Position numbers and translations under genes: made by a program. Below, one piece after another: positions 1-7,691 of a stretch of DNA of 64,000 bases. Below the pieces are notes generated by a model that worked only from the letters and a program-made list of their open reading frames with translations, searched no databases and was not told where the DNA came from. Source of the DNA: WTFY01 sp965205275. Its GTDB lineage: Bacteria > Pseudomonadota > Gammaproteobacteria > UBA4575. Location: the NCBI GenBank assembly GCA_965205275.1, contig OZ242168.1, positions 1,178,001-1,242,000 of the forward strand, in the 5' to 3' direction. Position 1 is the first letter of the stretch, and each line of letters opens with the position of its first letter.

Positions 1-598
1 TGCCTGTTACTACAAACTGTTCCCGGCAACCTTGGACAATGCATTCAACCGTAAAGAGTTCGCCACCTGATTTTCTGGCCTGTTCCCGCAAGGCATACTG
101 AGGAAGGCTCAGACCTTTTGACTGCAATAGTTCCTGCAGCTTGGTCTTGGCATCCTTGACCTGATCAACTGAAGGGATTTTGTCGAGTCTTGTTTGATAC
201 AAATCCATCACCAGCTTTCTGGCCTGATCAAGCCCTTCCGACAGATACATTGCACCAATCAGGGCCTCCAGCGCATCAGCCAAAATCGAGACACGCTGGG
301 CTCCGCCTGTCTTTAACTCCCCGGCTCCCAGGGATAGATGCCTGCCAAGATCAAATTCACGTGCAATGTCTGCAAGTGCATCTCTCCTGACCAGATGGGC
401 ACGAAGCCGTGTGAGATCTCCTTCGGAATATTCCGGATAGCGGCTAAACAACCACTCTGCAATGAAAAACCCTAACAGTGAATCACCCAGATATTCCAGC
501 CTTTCATTGTTATCGGCTCCTGCACTTCGGTGCGTAAGCGCCTGATGAAAATAATCTGAGCTTTGAAAAGGCTCGTCGAGAAGATCCGTAATGTGCAA
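1..598 (-). CDS. rnc: Ribonuclease III (3' end cut by window edge)
   Basis: Double-strand-specific endoribonuclease that processes rRNA precursors and structured mRNAs. The translated minus strand shows the family signature ERLEYLGDSLLG, the second catalytic-helix motif ADALEALIGA, and then the start of the double-stranded RNA-binding domain (KTKLQELLQSKGLSLPQY) before the window ends. There is no ATG in frame: a TAG lies just upstream and the best start is TTG at 598. That gives an N-terminus about ten residues shorter than in E. coli, with no clear Shine-Dalgarno. It lies downstream of lepB, the normal order, but 213 bases separate them. The gap holds no clear gene; a short frame there reads GFLSWLV and then stops, which could be a relic of the small membrane protein (DUF4845) often found between these two genes. 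That last point is a guess. Confidence 0.93.
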   Translation of the reverse strand, partial: MHITDLLDEPFQSSDYFHQALTHRSAGADNNERLEYLGDSLLGFFIAEWLFSRYPEYSEGDLTRLRAHLVRRDALADIAREFDLGRHLSLGAGELKTGGAQRVSILADALEALIGAMYLSEGLDQARKLVMDLYQTRLDKIPSVDQVKDAKTKLQELLQSKGLSLPQYALREQARKSGGELFTVECIVQGCREQFVVTG

Positions 599-811
599 TC
601 TACTTGCTATCTATCGTATAGGAGTGATTGAACATGACTACTGCACCTGAACTGGAACCTCATTACACAATCTCTTACCGACTTTATGCCGCAATCCTCT
701 GTACTGTACAGCATATAATCTTATACCAACCATGACAGGAAACCAATTTGGGACACTGAACTGCCCGGAAAACAAAGGAGGCATCGCATCTTTTTTAGAT
801 AACCATGTCCG

Positions 812-1630
812 CTAGATGATTTTTCCCCCAATGCGGTTGAAATTAAACTTCTTCCCGGTGAAATCCCAATTCATCCATACCAGAAAAGCCTGACCAACCA
901 GATTTTTCTCCGGTACAAACCCCCAGCTTCGACTGTCGCTGCTGTGATCACGATTATCACCCATCACAAAATAGTGATTCTCAGGGACATATTCCACAAT
1001 TGGTACATTGTATTTCGGATACCTGATTAAAATATCATGCTCCACTTCTCCCAGGTTCTCCCTGTATACAGGTATCCCATTCATAGTACCGTTCGCACCG
1101 GTCCCATGATACACGCCATTTTTTTCCTGTGGCATAGGCTGGCCATTAATAAATACCGCTTTACCCCTGTATTCAATACGATCACCAGGCAGACCAATGA
1201 TGCGCTTAATGTAGTCATCAGAGGGATTTCTAGGGAATCGGAACACTGCAACGTCCCCACGTTGCGGTGTTCCGGTGTCCAGTACTTTAGCATGCAAAAC
1301 AGGTAACCTGATGCCGTAGGTAAATTTGTTTACCAGAATAAAATCACCATGCAGCAGGGTTGGCATCATGGAACCCGATGGAATTCGAAAAGGTTCTGCT
1401 ACAAACGATCGAAGCACTAGCACGATCAGTAAAATAGGGAAAAATGATTTACAGATTTCTATATACCAAGGCGGCTCCCGGTCACCCTTGTCTGCATGAG
1501 ATAAATTTTCCAGTACACTCGCATCGCGCCTGTTCCTTAAAAAGAGTTTATCGAGTAACCAGACAAAACCCGTTACTAATGTCCCAACAAGCAAGAGCAG
1601 TTCTAGATCCAAGTGAATATTTAATGACAT
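812..1630 (-). CDS. lepB: Signal peptidase I
   Basis: Inner-membrane serine protease that removes signal peptides from exported proteins. 272 residues. Two hydrophobic segments (about residues 9-27 and 63-78) precede the periplasmic catalytic domain. The catalytic serine is S87 in PSGSMMPTL, and the general-base lysine is K142 in DYIKRIIGLPGD. The C-terminal box GDNRDHSSDSRSWGFVP is also present, so all conserved boxes are intact. It is shorter than the E. coli enzyme (324) but normal for many gammaproteobacteria. rnc follows downstream. lepA, the usual upstream partner, is not here; an insertion-sequence relic and tRNA-Pro lie upstream instead. Confidence 0.97.
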   Translation of the reverse strand: MSLNIHLDLELLLLVGTLVTGFVWLLDKLFLRNRRDASVLENLSHADKGDREPPWYIEICKSFFPILLIVLVLRSFVAEPFRIPSGSMMPTLLHGDFILVNKFTYGIRLPVLHAKVLDTGTPQRGDVAVFRFPRNPSDDYIKRIIGLPGDRIEYRGKAVFINGQPMPQEKNGVYHGTGANGTMNGIPVYRENLGEVEHDILIRYPKYNVPIVEYVPENHYFVMGDNRDHSSDSRSWGFVPEKNLVGQAFLVWMNWDFTGKKFNFNRIGGKII

Positions 1631-1776
1631 TTGTACGAAATATTGCCTCTACATCCGACGGGCCCCATTGAGCCCCGGATTCAGTAAACGTTTGTGTGAA
1701 TGGCTAACTATAGCAGGATATGAGATCACCTGATCGCTGACACAGGAACTGAAATCCGGTAAGCGGCCACACCCGG

Positions 1777-2190
1777 TTATGTGCAACACTTCCCAACTGT
1801 GACCCCCGGAACTTGGCCTGACGATACAGGGTTAAGCAACCAGCGTTGACTCAAATGTATTCCATAAGGTGTTTTTCCTTTCAAGCCGGTGTGGGGTCGG
1901 TGGTAATCGCAAACCGCTTCCCACTCGGCCAACTGACATTCTAAATTGCAGTCTCCCGCATAATTCAGATATTGATAAAACGCCTGTTTGCCCGTCAGAT
2001 GGGAGTGTCCCACTTTGCCATTCAAATGTAGACTAGCCGGTTCAATATATCGATAAATAATGCCACAACTGTCAGTATGCTGATGAAGTTTAGACTGGAA
2101 TTCACGCCTGCATAGGTGGGTATATTCTGACTTCTGCGGTTTGAATCGCCAAGTAACCAAATTCAAATGCGTAGGCTTCTTCGATCAGAA
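1777..2190 (-). pseudogene. IS481-type transposase relic
   Basis: The C-terminal part of a DDE transposase remains. It contains LNGKVGHSHLTGKQAFYQYL followed by a 'DYHRPHTGLKGKTPYGI'-type tail, which matches the end of IS481-family integrase cores (catalytic Glu position replaced: V-G-H where VER is usual). Just upstream another frame reads GYLAIQT, the usual lead into the second catalytic Asp (IQTDNG), so a frameshift separates the halves. No N-terminal helix-turn-helix part and no terminal repeats are seen. It is unrelated to the complete IS481-type copy near 16-17 kb at the level I can compare by eye. Confidence 0.7.
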
Positions 2191-2273
2191 TGAGAACAGG
2201 GCGGAGACTGTCGGGGATCACCCTTTCGCTCCAAAAATGCTACCCATGTCCCCGGTACGGACCCGGACCGGCC

Positions 2274-2350
2274 TGGTCGGGGTGAGAGGATTTGAACCTC
2301 CGACCACCGCAACCCCATTGCGGTGCGCTACCAGGCTGCGCTACACCCCG
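2274..2350 (-). tRNA. tRNA-Pro (anticodon GGG)
   Basis: On the minus strand a 77-base cloverleaf can be folded. The acceptor CGGGGTG pairs with CACCCCG, the anticodon stem CCGCA/TGCGG encloses the loop ATGGGGT (anticodon GGG), and the T-arm contains GGTTCAAATCC. CCA is encoded. It lies just downstream of the MerR-like gene at the end of the ihfA operon, a common place for tRNA-Pro in gammaproteobacteria. Confidence 0.96.
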
Positions 2351-2392
2351 ATACTAGCCAGGTACACCTCAGAAAAATTACAGCGGGAACAC

Positions 2393-2758
2393 TTAACGTT
2401 TTAAAACCTGTAACAAATCTTCAAGCTCAACCCGCATCTGATGGACAAGTTGCTGGCTTTGATTTGTATCCTCTTTGGCAGATGAGCCCGACAGCTTCTG
2501 TCTGGCTCCACCTATGGTATAACCCTGCTCATAGAGCAAGTTGCGAATCTGGCGAATTAAAATCACATCGTGTCGCTGATAATAACGTCGGTTGCCACGA
2601 CGCTTGACGGGTCTCAGGGATGGAAATTCCTGTTCCCAATAACGCAATACATGGGATTTCACCCTGCATAGCTCGCTGACTTCACCAATCGTAAAGTAGC
2701 GTTTCCCCGGAATCGCTGGTAATTCATTATTACTGCTGATTTCCAGCATATGCCTCAA
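2393..2758 (-). CDS. MerR-family regulator, ihfA-linked
   Basis: 121 residues with an N-terminal winged helix of the MerR type: YFTIGEVSELCRVKSHVLRYW, then the RRYYQRHDV wing, and a C-terminal helical part (YTIGGARQKL) likely forming the dimer coiled coil. No cysteine-based metal site is visible, so this is not a CueR/MerR metal sensor. It belongs to the uncharacterised MerR group that follows ihfA in many gammaproteobacteria. Its start overlaps the end of ihfA by 29 bases, which indicates translational coupling in the pheST-ihfA operon. Target unknown. Confidence 0.88.
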   Translation of the reverse strand: MRHMLEISSNNELPAIPGKRYFTIGEVSELCRVKSHVLRYWEQEFPSLRPVKRRGNRRYYQRHDVILIRQIRNLLYEQGYTIGGARQKLSGSSAKEDTNQSQQLVHQMRVELEDLLQVLKR

Positions 2759-3029
2759 CTCTCGCTTTCAGCTTCTGTCCAGGACGGAATGTAACTACGC
2801 GTCTGGCAGAAATCGGAATTTCTTCACCCGTTTTCGGGTTACGCCCAGGGCGTTGATTTTTGTCCCGTAAAATAAAGTTACCAAAACCGGATAATTTGAC
2901 TTCATGGTTTTGCTCCAAAGCGATTCGAACTTCTTCAAAAAAAACTTCAACGAGTTCTTTGGCCTCGCGCTTGTTGAGGCCTAACTCCTCAAACAAGTTC
3001 TCTGCCATTTCAGCTTTGGTTAGCGCCAT
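2730..3029 (-). CDS. ihfA: Integration host factor subunit alpha
   Basis: DNA-bending nucleoid protein that pairs with IhfB (encoded at 27.5 kb in this window). 99 residues, the family length. It starts MALTKAEMAENLFEELGLNK and has the beta-arm motif RPGRNPKTGEEIPISARR with the proline that intercalates at the DNA kink. It follows pheT with a 5-base gap and overlaps the MerR-like gene, the standard pheS-pheT-ihfA layout. Confidence 0.97.
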   Translation of the reverse strand: MALTKAEMAENLFEELGLNKREAKELVEVFFEEVRIALEQNHEVKLSGFGNFILRDKNQRPGRNPKTGEEIPISARRVVTFRPGQKLKARVEAYAGNQQ

Positions 3030-3034
3030 TGCAC

Positions 3035-5425
3035 TCAGCTTTTTATTTCCGCTCCAACTTTATTTTCAAGTTGAGAAATAATTAATACGATGCTTTGTTC
3101 TATTTCTTTATCTGTAAGGGTGCGTGAAAACTCTTGCAAAATCAAGCCTAAAGAAATGCTTTTCTTACCCTCAGGAATACCTTTACCAACATAAACACTA
3201 AAAACCTCCACACGTTGCAAGTGAGTTATTTGCATTTGTTCAATGTTTGAACAAATTTCTGCCGCTTGCAGAGTCTCATCTACAATGAGCGTGATATCCC
3301 GACGAATCGAAGGGTATTTTGACAAGGGCCGAAAGACCTTCCTGGAGGGCTGTTGTACAAATTCGTTTAACTGCAATTCAAACAAAAAAATATCCTGGTC
3401 AATATCCAGGGCAGTCTGTATATGCGGGTGCAAGGTGCCCAATCGAGCCAGCATTTTATTCCTGAATACAATTTTTGCCGCCTGCCCAGGATGCAGGGCG
3501 GGATCTTCCAAGGGTTCAAAGCTCATTTTATCACAAGGCAACGCTGCAATATCTAAGAGCTGTTCTACATCACCTTTTACATCATAAAAATCTGTTTTTC
3601 TCGAACGAATTCCCCATTGCTGGGGTTCACAATTTCCTGAAATAAGTCCAGACAACACCGGCAGTTGCATAAGCCCTTCCGTTGTCTGGCAAAATTGCAG
3701 TCCCTGCTCAAACATCCGGATGTGCATTTGCTGGCGGTTGAAATTATAGCGTGCCGCTTGGATCAGGCCTGGCCAAATGCTGCTGCGCATAACAGACAGG
3801 TCCTGTGAAATCGGGTTTGCCAGTTCTTTTGCATCATGTTCCGGGTTGAACAATTTTTCCATGTGCTGGCTCACAAAGCTGAACGAAATAATTTCATTAT
3901 ACCCACGCAGCACCAAGGCCTGCTTCATCTGTTCAAGTGCACTCACACGGGACCCGGAATCGGTTACACTCAGGAGAATTGTCTCTGCATTATTGGTAGA
4001 TGGTATATTTTCATAACCTGTCAGGCGTGCAATTTCCTCAATCAGATCTGCTTCTATGGAAAGGTCGGTACGAAACCCCGGTGGAATGACACGCAGAATA
4101 TGGCCATCCATGCTTACCTTGCAATACAAGCGCTCCAGGAGCGCCCGTATTGCAGCCGTTGATATTTCTATTCCCAACAAGGCTTCAGCCCTAGACGGCT
4201 CAAGCTCAATCTGCACAGCTTGAGGCAGGCAGGAGACCTTTTCTTCACAGATAACAGGACCTGAATCACCACCCGCTGTCGCAAGGATTAACTGGGTCGC
4301 TCGTTGCATCGCCTGATGTGCCAGATCCGGGTCCACACCACGTTCGAAACGGTGCGATGCATCTGTGTGCAACCCGTATTTTCGTGCCTTCCCGGCAATT
4401 GTTTCAGGCTTGAACCAGGCACATTCCAGAAAAACAGCCTTAGTATGATCCCCAACTGCTGATCGACGCCCTCCCATAATGCCAGCCAGGGCAACCGGAT
4501 TTTCTGCATCTGCAATAACCAGTTCATCACCAGATAACGCCACCTCCTGGCCATTGAGCAGCTGCAGAGATTCTGATGGTCTGGCAAAACGCACTACAAT
4601 ACCGGACTGCAGTTTATCAAGGTCAAATGCATGCATCGGCTGGCCGAGTTCAAGCATCACGTAATTCACAATATCGATAATGGCATTTACAGAGCGGACC
4701 CCGGAACGACGCAATTTTTCCCGAATCCACAACGGACTCGGTACATTCCCTGATACACCCGTAATCACCCTGCCTACATAACGCGGACAATCTTCGGACG
4801 CCTCGACTGAGACCGGGAAAACCGTTTCGACCGAATGGCCCGCCTCAATGACCAGTGGTCTTTTAATGGAGGTCCCCAGCAGTGCAGATATTTCCCGTGC
4901 AAGGCCCTGAATGCTGAGGCAATCAGAGCGGTTAGGTGTTAAGTCGATATCGATCACAGTGTCATTCAGGTTCAGATATTCATACACATCGACGCCCAGC
5001 TCACATGCATCAGGTAACTCCATAATCCCCTGAGACGATTCTTCCAACCCCAATTCAGCACAGGAACATAACATCCCCGATGATTCCACCCCGCGCAGTG
5101 TTTTTGCTTCAATGGAGAGATTCCCAGGCAGTTGCGCGCCAACTTTTGCAAACGCCGTCGTTAACCCGGTACGTACGTTGCCTGCACCGCAGACCGCTGT
5201 TGTCAGTCGACCTGAGCCATCATCCATGCCGCATACATGGAGTTTTCCGGCATCAGGATGCGCGGAGAGCTCTACTATCTTTGCAACCACTACACCTGAA
5301 AACACAGGTGCGGCAGGACTGGTACTGTCGACTTCCAGTCCAGCCATGGTTAATGTGTCAGCCAGCTGCTGGGTGCTGACAGCCGGATCCACCCATTCAC
5401 GCAACCAGATTTCACTTACCTGCAT
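3035..5425 (-). CDS. pheT: Phenylalanyl-tRNA synthetase beta chain
   Basis: Beta subunit of the alpha2-beta2 enzyme that charges tRNA-Phe; the beta chain carries the editing site and much of the tRNA binding. 796 residues, full length. From N to C: a tRNA-binding (EMAP-like) domain at about 40-150 (PVFSGVVVAKIVELSAHPDAGKL), the B3/B4 editing domain at about 210-370 (HAFDLDKL), the B5 domain, the catalytic-like core, and a C-terminal ferredoxin-fold anticodon-binding domain (SKYPSIRRDITLIVDE). Separated from pheS by 10 bases. Confidence 0.98.
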   Translation of the reverse strand: MQVSEIWLREWVDPAVSTQQLADTLTMAGLEVDSTSPAAPVFSGVVVAKIVELSAHPDAGKLHVCGMDDGSGRLTTAVCGAGNVRTGLTTAFAKVGAQLPGNLSIEAKTLRGVESSGMLCSCAELGLEESSQGIMELPDACELGVDVYEYLNLNDTVIDIDLTPNRSDCLSIQGLAREISALLGTSIKRPLVIEAGHSVETVFPVSVEASEDCPRYVGRVITGVSGNVPSPLWIREKLRRSGVRSVNAIIDIVNYVMLELGQPMHAFDLDKLQSGIVVRFARPSESLQLLNGQEVALSGDELVIADAENPVALAGIMGGRRSAVGDHTKAVFLECAWFKPETIAGKARKYGLHTDASHRFERGVDPDLAHQAMQRATQLILATAGGDSGPVICEEKVSCLPQAVQIELEPSRAEALLGIEISTAAIRALLERLYCKVSMDGHILRVIPPGFRTDLSIEADLIEEIARLTGYENIPSTNNAETILLSVTDSGSRVSALEQMKQALVLRGYNEIISFSFVSQHMEKLFNPEHDAKELANPISQDLSVMRSSIWPGLIQAARYNFNRQQMHIRMFEQGLQFCQTTEGLMQLPVLSGLISGNCEPQQWGIRSRKTDFYDVKGDVEQLLDIAALPCDKMSFEPLEDPALHPGQAAKIVFRNKMLARLGTLHPHIQTALDIDQDIFLFELQLNEFVQQPSRKVFRPLSKYPSIRRDITLIVDETLQAAEICSNIEQMQITHLQRVEVFSVYVGKGIPEGKKSISLGLILQEFSRTLTDKEIEQSIVLIISQLENKVGAEIKS

Positions 5426-5435
5426 TACTTATCTC

Positions 5436-6437
5436 TCATGCAAACTGCTGCAAAAAACGCAAATCATTTTCAAAAAATAGTCTTAGATCATCAATCTGAT
5501 AACGCAACATGGCAAGACGCTCAACCCCCATGCCAAATGCGTATCCGCGGTACCGGTTCACGTCAATTCCGACCTTTTCAAAAACCCTGGGATGTACCAT
5601 TCCACACCCTATAACTTCCAACCACTTGGTGCCCTCCAATTCAGAGCCGGCCATTGCCACGTCAACTTCAGCGGAAGGCTCGGTAAACGGGAAATACGAT
5701 GGCCGAAACCGTATCGGCAGGCTTTCATCTTCAAAAAATACTTGCAGGAATTTGATCAGCATGCTTTTCAGGTCGGCAAAGGATGCCTGTTCATCTACCA
5801 GCAGACCTTCCACCTGATGAAACATTGGGCTGTGTGTCGGATCTGAGTCACACCGATAGACACGGCCCGGTGCAATGACACGTATGGGAGGAGCCTGTCG
5901 CTGCATCAGGCGAATTTGTACAGACGACGTATGCGTACGCAATAACATCTTGTCCTTGAAATAGAAGGTATCATGCATGGCGCGAGCCGGATGATGCGCA
6001 GGTATATTCAAAGCTTCAAAATTATGAAATTCGTCTTCAATCTCCGGGCCTTTTTCTACCGTAAATCCATACTTCAGGAAATACTCCCTGATACGAGTCA
6101 GCGTATGCGTAACAGGATGCAGGCTGCCCAGGTTCTGCTTGCGCCCTGGCAAAGTGATATCCAGAGTTTCGCGGCTCAGCCTGTTGCCTATGGCAGATTT
6201 TTGTAACTGGGATTTTTTCTCGTCTATCGCCTGCTGAAGGCGCGATTTAATCTGGTTTATTTTTTGCCCGGCACTGGGGCGCAAATCACTGGGAAGATTG
6301 CCTAATGCCTTGAGTTGCTCAGTAAGGGTCCCTTTTTTACCTAAAAGCTGAATACGCAGCGATTCCAGGGCATTTGCATCACAGGCAGATTGAATCTCAG
6401 CAAGTGCCTCGATTTCTAACGAATTAAGATCAGTCAT
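5436..6437 (-). CDS. pheS: Phenylalanyl-tRNA synthetase alpha chain
   Basis: Catalytic class II subunit of PheRS. It has an N-terminal coiled coil (residues 1-90) and motif 2 around FHQVEGLLVDE. Motif 3 is GYAFGMGVERLAMLRY near the C-terminus. I chose the ATG at 6437 (333 residues, starting MTDLNSLEIEA); an in-frame TTG four codons upstream (6449) is also possible. It is transcribed after rplT, with a strong hairpin between them that may act as attenuator or terminator. Confidence 0.97.
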   Translation of the reverse strand: MTDLNSLEIEALAEIQSACDANALESLRIQLLGKKGTLTEQLKALGNLPSDLRPSAGQKINQIKSRLQQAIDEKKSQLQKSAIGNRLSRETLDITLPGRKQNLGSLHPVTHTLTRIREYFLKYGFTVEKGPEIEDEFHNFEALNIPAHHPARAMHDTFYFKDKMLLRTHTSSVQIRLMQRQAPPIRVIAPGRVYRCDSDPTHSPMFHQVEGLLVDEQASFADLKSMLIKFLQVFFEDESLPIRFRPSYFPFTEPSAEVDVAMAGSELEGTKWLEVIGCGMVHPRVFEKVGIDVNRYRGYAFGMGVERLAMLRYQIDDLRLFFENDLRFLQQFA

Positions 6438-6465
6438 TTGTTTAACCAAGGTCCATTATTTAAAC

Positions 6466-6497
6466 AAAAAAGGGAAAGGCGAAGCCTTTCCCTTTTT
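6466..6497 (-). terminator. Perfect hairpin between rplT and pheS (attenuator or terminator)
   Basis: A 14-base perfect inverted repeat, AAAAAGGGAAAGGC with its complement around a 3-base loop. Read on the minus strand it ends in a run of T, so it has the form of an intrinsic terminator, and since the arms start and end with A/T runs it could work in both directions. It sits where E. coli has the pheM leader and pheST attenuator. I searched the leader by eye for a Phe-rich peptide and found none, so the E. coli mechanism is not shown here. Confidence 0.75.
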
Positions 6498-6548
6498 ACC
6501 AAGCATTAACTATGTAACTGTGCAACAAGCAACCTGATCTACATTACG

Positions 6549-6902
6549 CTACAAGCTTGCCTTCGCTCTTTCAGCTATCTTGCCAAACGTATCTATATCA
6601 TGAACGGCCAAGTCCGCCAAAACCTTACGGTCAATCTCTACAGAGGCCTTGTTAAGCCCATCCATCAATCTGCTGTACGACAACCCGAATTGTCTTGCTG
6701 CAGCGTTGATCCGTACAATCCATAAGGAACGAAACTGACGCTTGCGTTGCCGCCGGTCACGATATGCGTACTGACCAGCCTTAATGACCGCTTGTTTGGC
6801 AACACGAAAGGTACTCTTACGGGCACCATAATATCCCTTGGCTTTGGCAAGTATCTTCTTGTGTCGGGCGCGTGCAACTACAGACCTCTTGGCTCTTGGC
6901 AT
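6549..6902 (-). CDS. rplT: 50S ribosomal protein L20
   Basis: 117 residues, the family length, very basic. It begins PRAKRSVVARARHKKILAKA and contains the conserved GYYGARKSTFRVAKQAV and RDRRQRKRQFRSLWI blocks. L20 binds 23S rRNA early in assembly and, in enterobacteria, represses its own operon at the mRNA level. It is separated from rpmI by 32 bases in the infC-rpmI-rplT order. Confidence 0.98.
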   Translation of the reverse strand: MPRAKRSVVARARHKKILAKAKGYYGARKSTFRVAKQAVIKAGQYAYRDRRQRKRQFRSLWIVRINAAARQFGLSYSRLMDGLNKASVEIDRKVLADLAVHDIDTFGKIAERAKASL

Positions 6903-6934
6903 TAATTCTCTCCGGGTTCCTTAAATATGTTCCT

Positions 6935-7132
6935 TTACGCGTAGGGCAGCATCTGCCGTACAGCTTTAACGTCCTGATCTGCGATGGATGCACCGGCACG
7001 CAACTGCCTTTTTCTTTTCGTACTCTTCTTGGTCAGAATATGTCTGCCATGAGACTGGATGCGCTTGAAACCACCTCCTGCAGTTTTTTTAAAGCGCTTT
7101 GCTGCACCACGATTTGTTTTTAATTTAGGCAT
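6935..7132 (-). CDS. rpmI: 50S ribosomal protein L35
   Basis: 65 residues, full length. It begins MPKLKTNRGAAKRFKKTAGG and contains the RRHILTKKSTKRKR-type basic block (here GRHILTKKSTKRKRQLR). It lies 17 bases after infC and 32 bases before rplT in the standard ribosomal operon. Confidence 0.98.
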   Translation of the reverse strand: MPKLKTNRGAAKRFKKTAGGGFKRIQSHGRHILTKKSTKRKRQLRAGASIADQDVKAVRQMLPYA

Positions 7133-7149
7133 ATGTTCACTAACCTGTA

Positions 7150-7671
7150 TTATTTCTTTCGTAATGGTGTAAACACCATCACCAGTTGACGTCCCTCTAG
7201 TTTTGGCCTTTGCTCAACTTCGCCATAATCCTTTAAATCATTTTCTATCCGATCCAGCAATACACCGCCAAGCTCCTGGTGCATCATCTCCCGACCTCTG
7301 AACCGAACGGTTACTTTTGTTTTATCACCATTCGCTAAAAATTCGGTTATCTTTCTTAACTTAACCTGATAATCACCTTCTTCTGTACTGGGCCGAAACT
7401 TTATTTCCTTGACGTGGATCAGCTTTTGCTTTTTTCTTGCAACCTGAGCTTTTTTGCTTTGCTGAAATTTAAACTTGCCGTAGTCCATCACCCGGCACAC
7501 AGGTGGCTTGGCATTCGGAGAAATTTCTACTAAATCAAGGTCCGCATCCTGCGCGATCTGCTGAGCTTTACTGATCTCGACCACACCCACATTCTTGCCA
7601 TCCAGTCCAATCAGGCGAACTTCATCACCAGTAATTTCCTCATTCAAGCGGTTCACTTTCGCTACACTAAT
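7150..7671 (-). CDS. infC: Translation initiation factor IF-3, AUU start
   Basis: IF-3 binds the 30S subunit and discriminates against wrong start codons. Conserved blocks include DLVEISPNAKPPVCRVMDYG (N-domain and linker) and IKFRPSTEEGDYQVKL (C-domain). The first usable ATG/GTG is a GTG at 7656, but a GGAGG lies 23 bases upstream of it. The same GGAGG sits 8 bases before an in-frame ATT at 7671, directly after an in-frame TAG. I therefore call ATT the start (173 residues). AUU starts in infC are the known basis of IF-3 autoregulation in E. coli. Confidence 0.96.
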   Translation of the reverse strand: MSVAKVNRLNEEITGDEVRLIGLDGKNVGVVEISKAQQIAQDADLDLVEISPNAKPPVCRVMDYGKFKFQQSKKAQVARKKQKLIHVKEIKFRPSTEEGDYQVKLRKITEFLANGDKTKVTVRFRGREMMHQELGGVLLDRIENDLKDYGEVEQRPKLEGRQLVMVFTPLRKK

Positions 7672-7691
7672 ATTCTAATCCTCCAAAAAAA

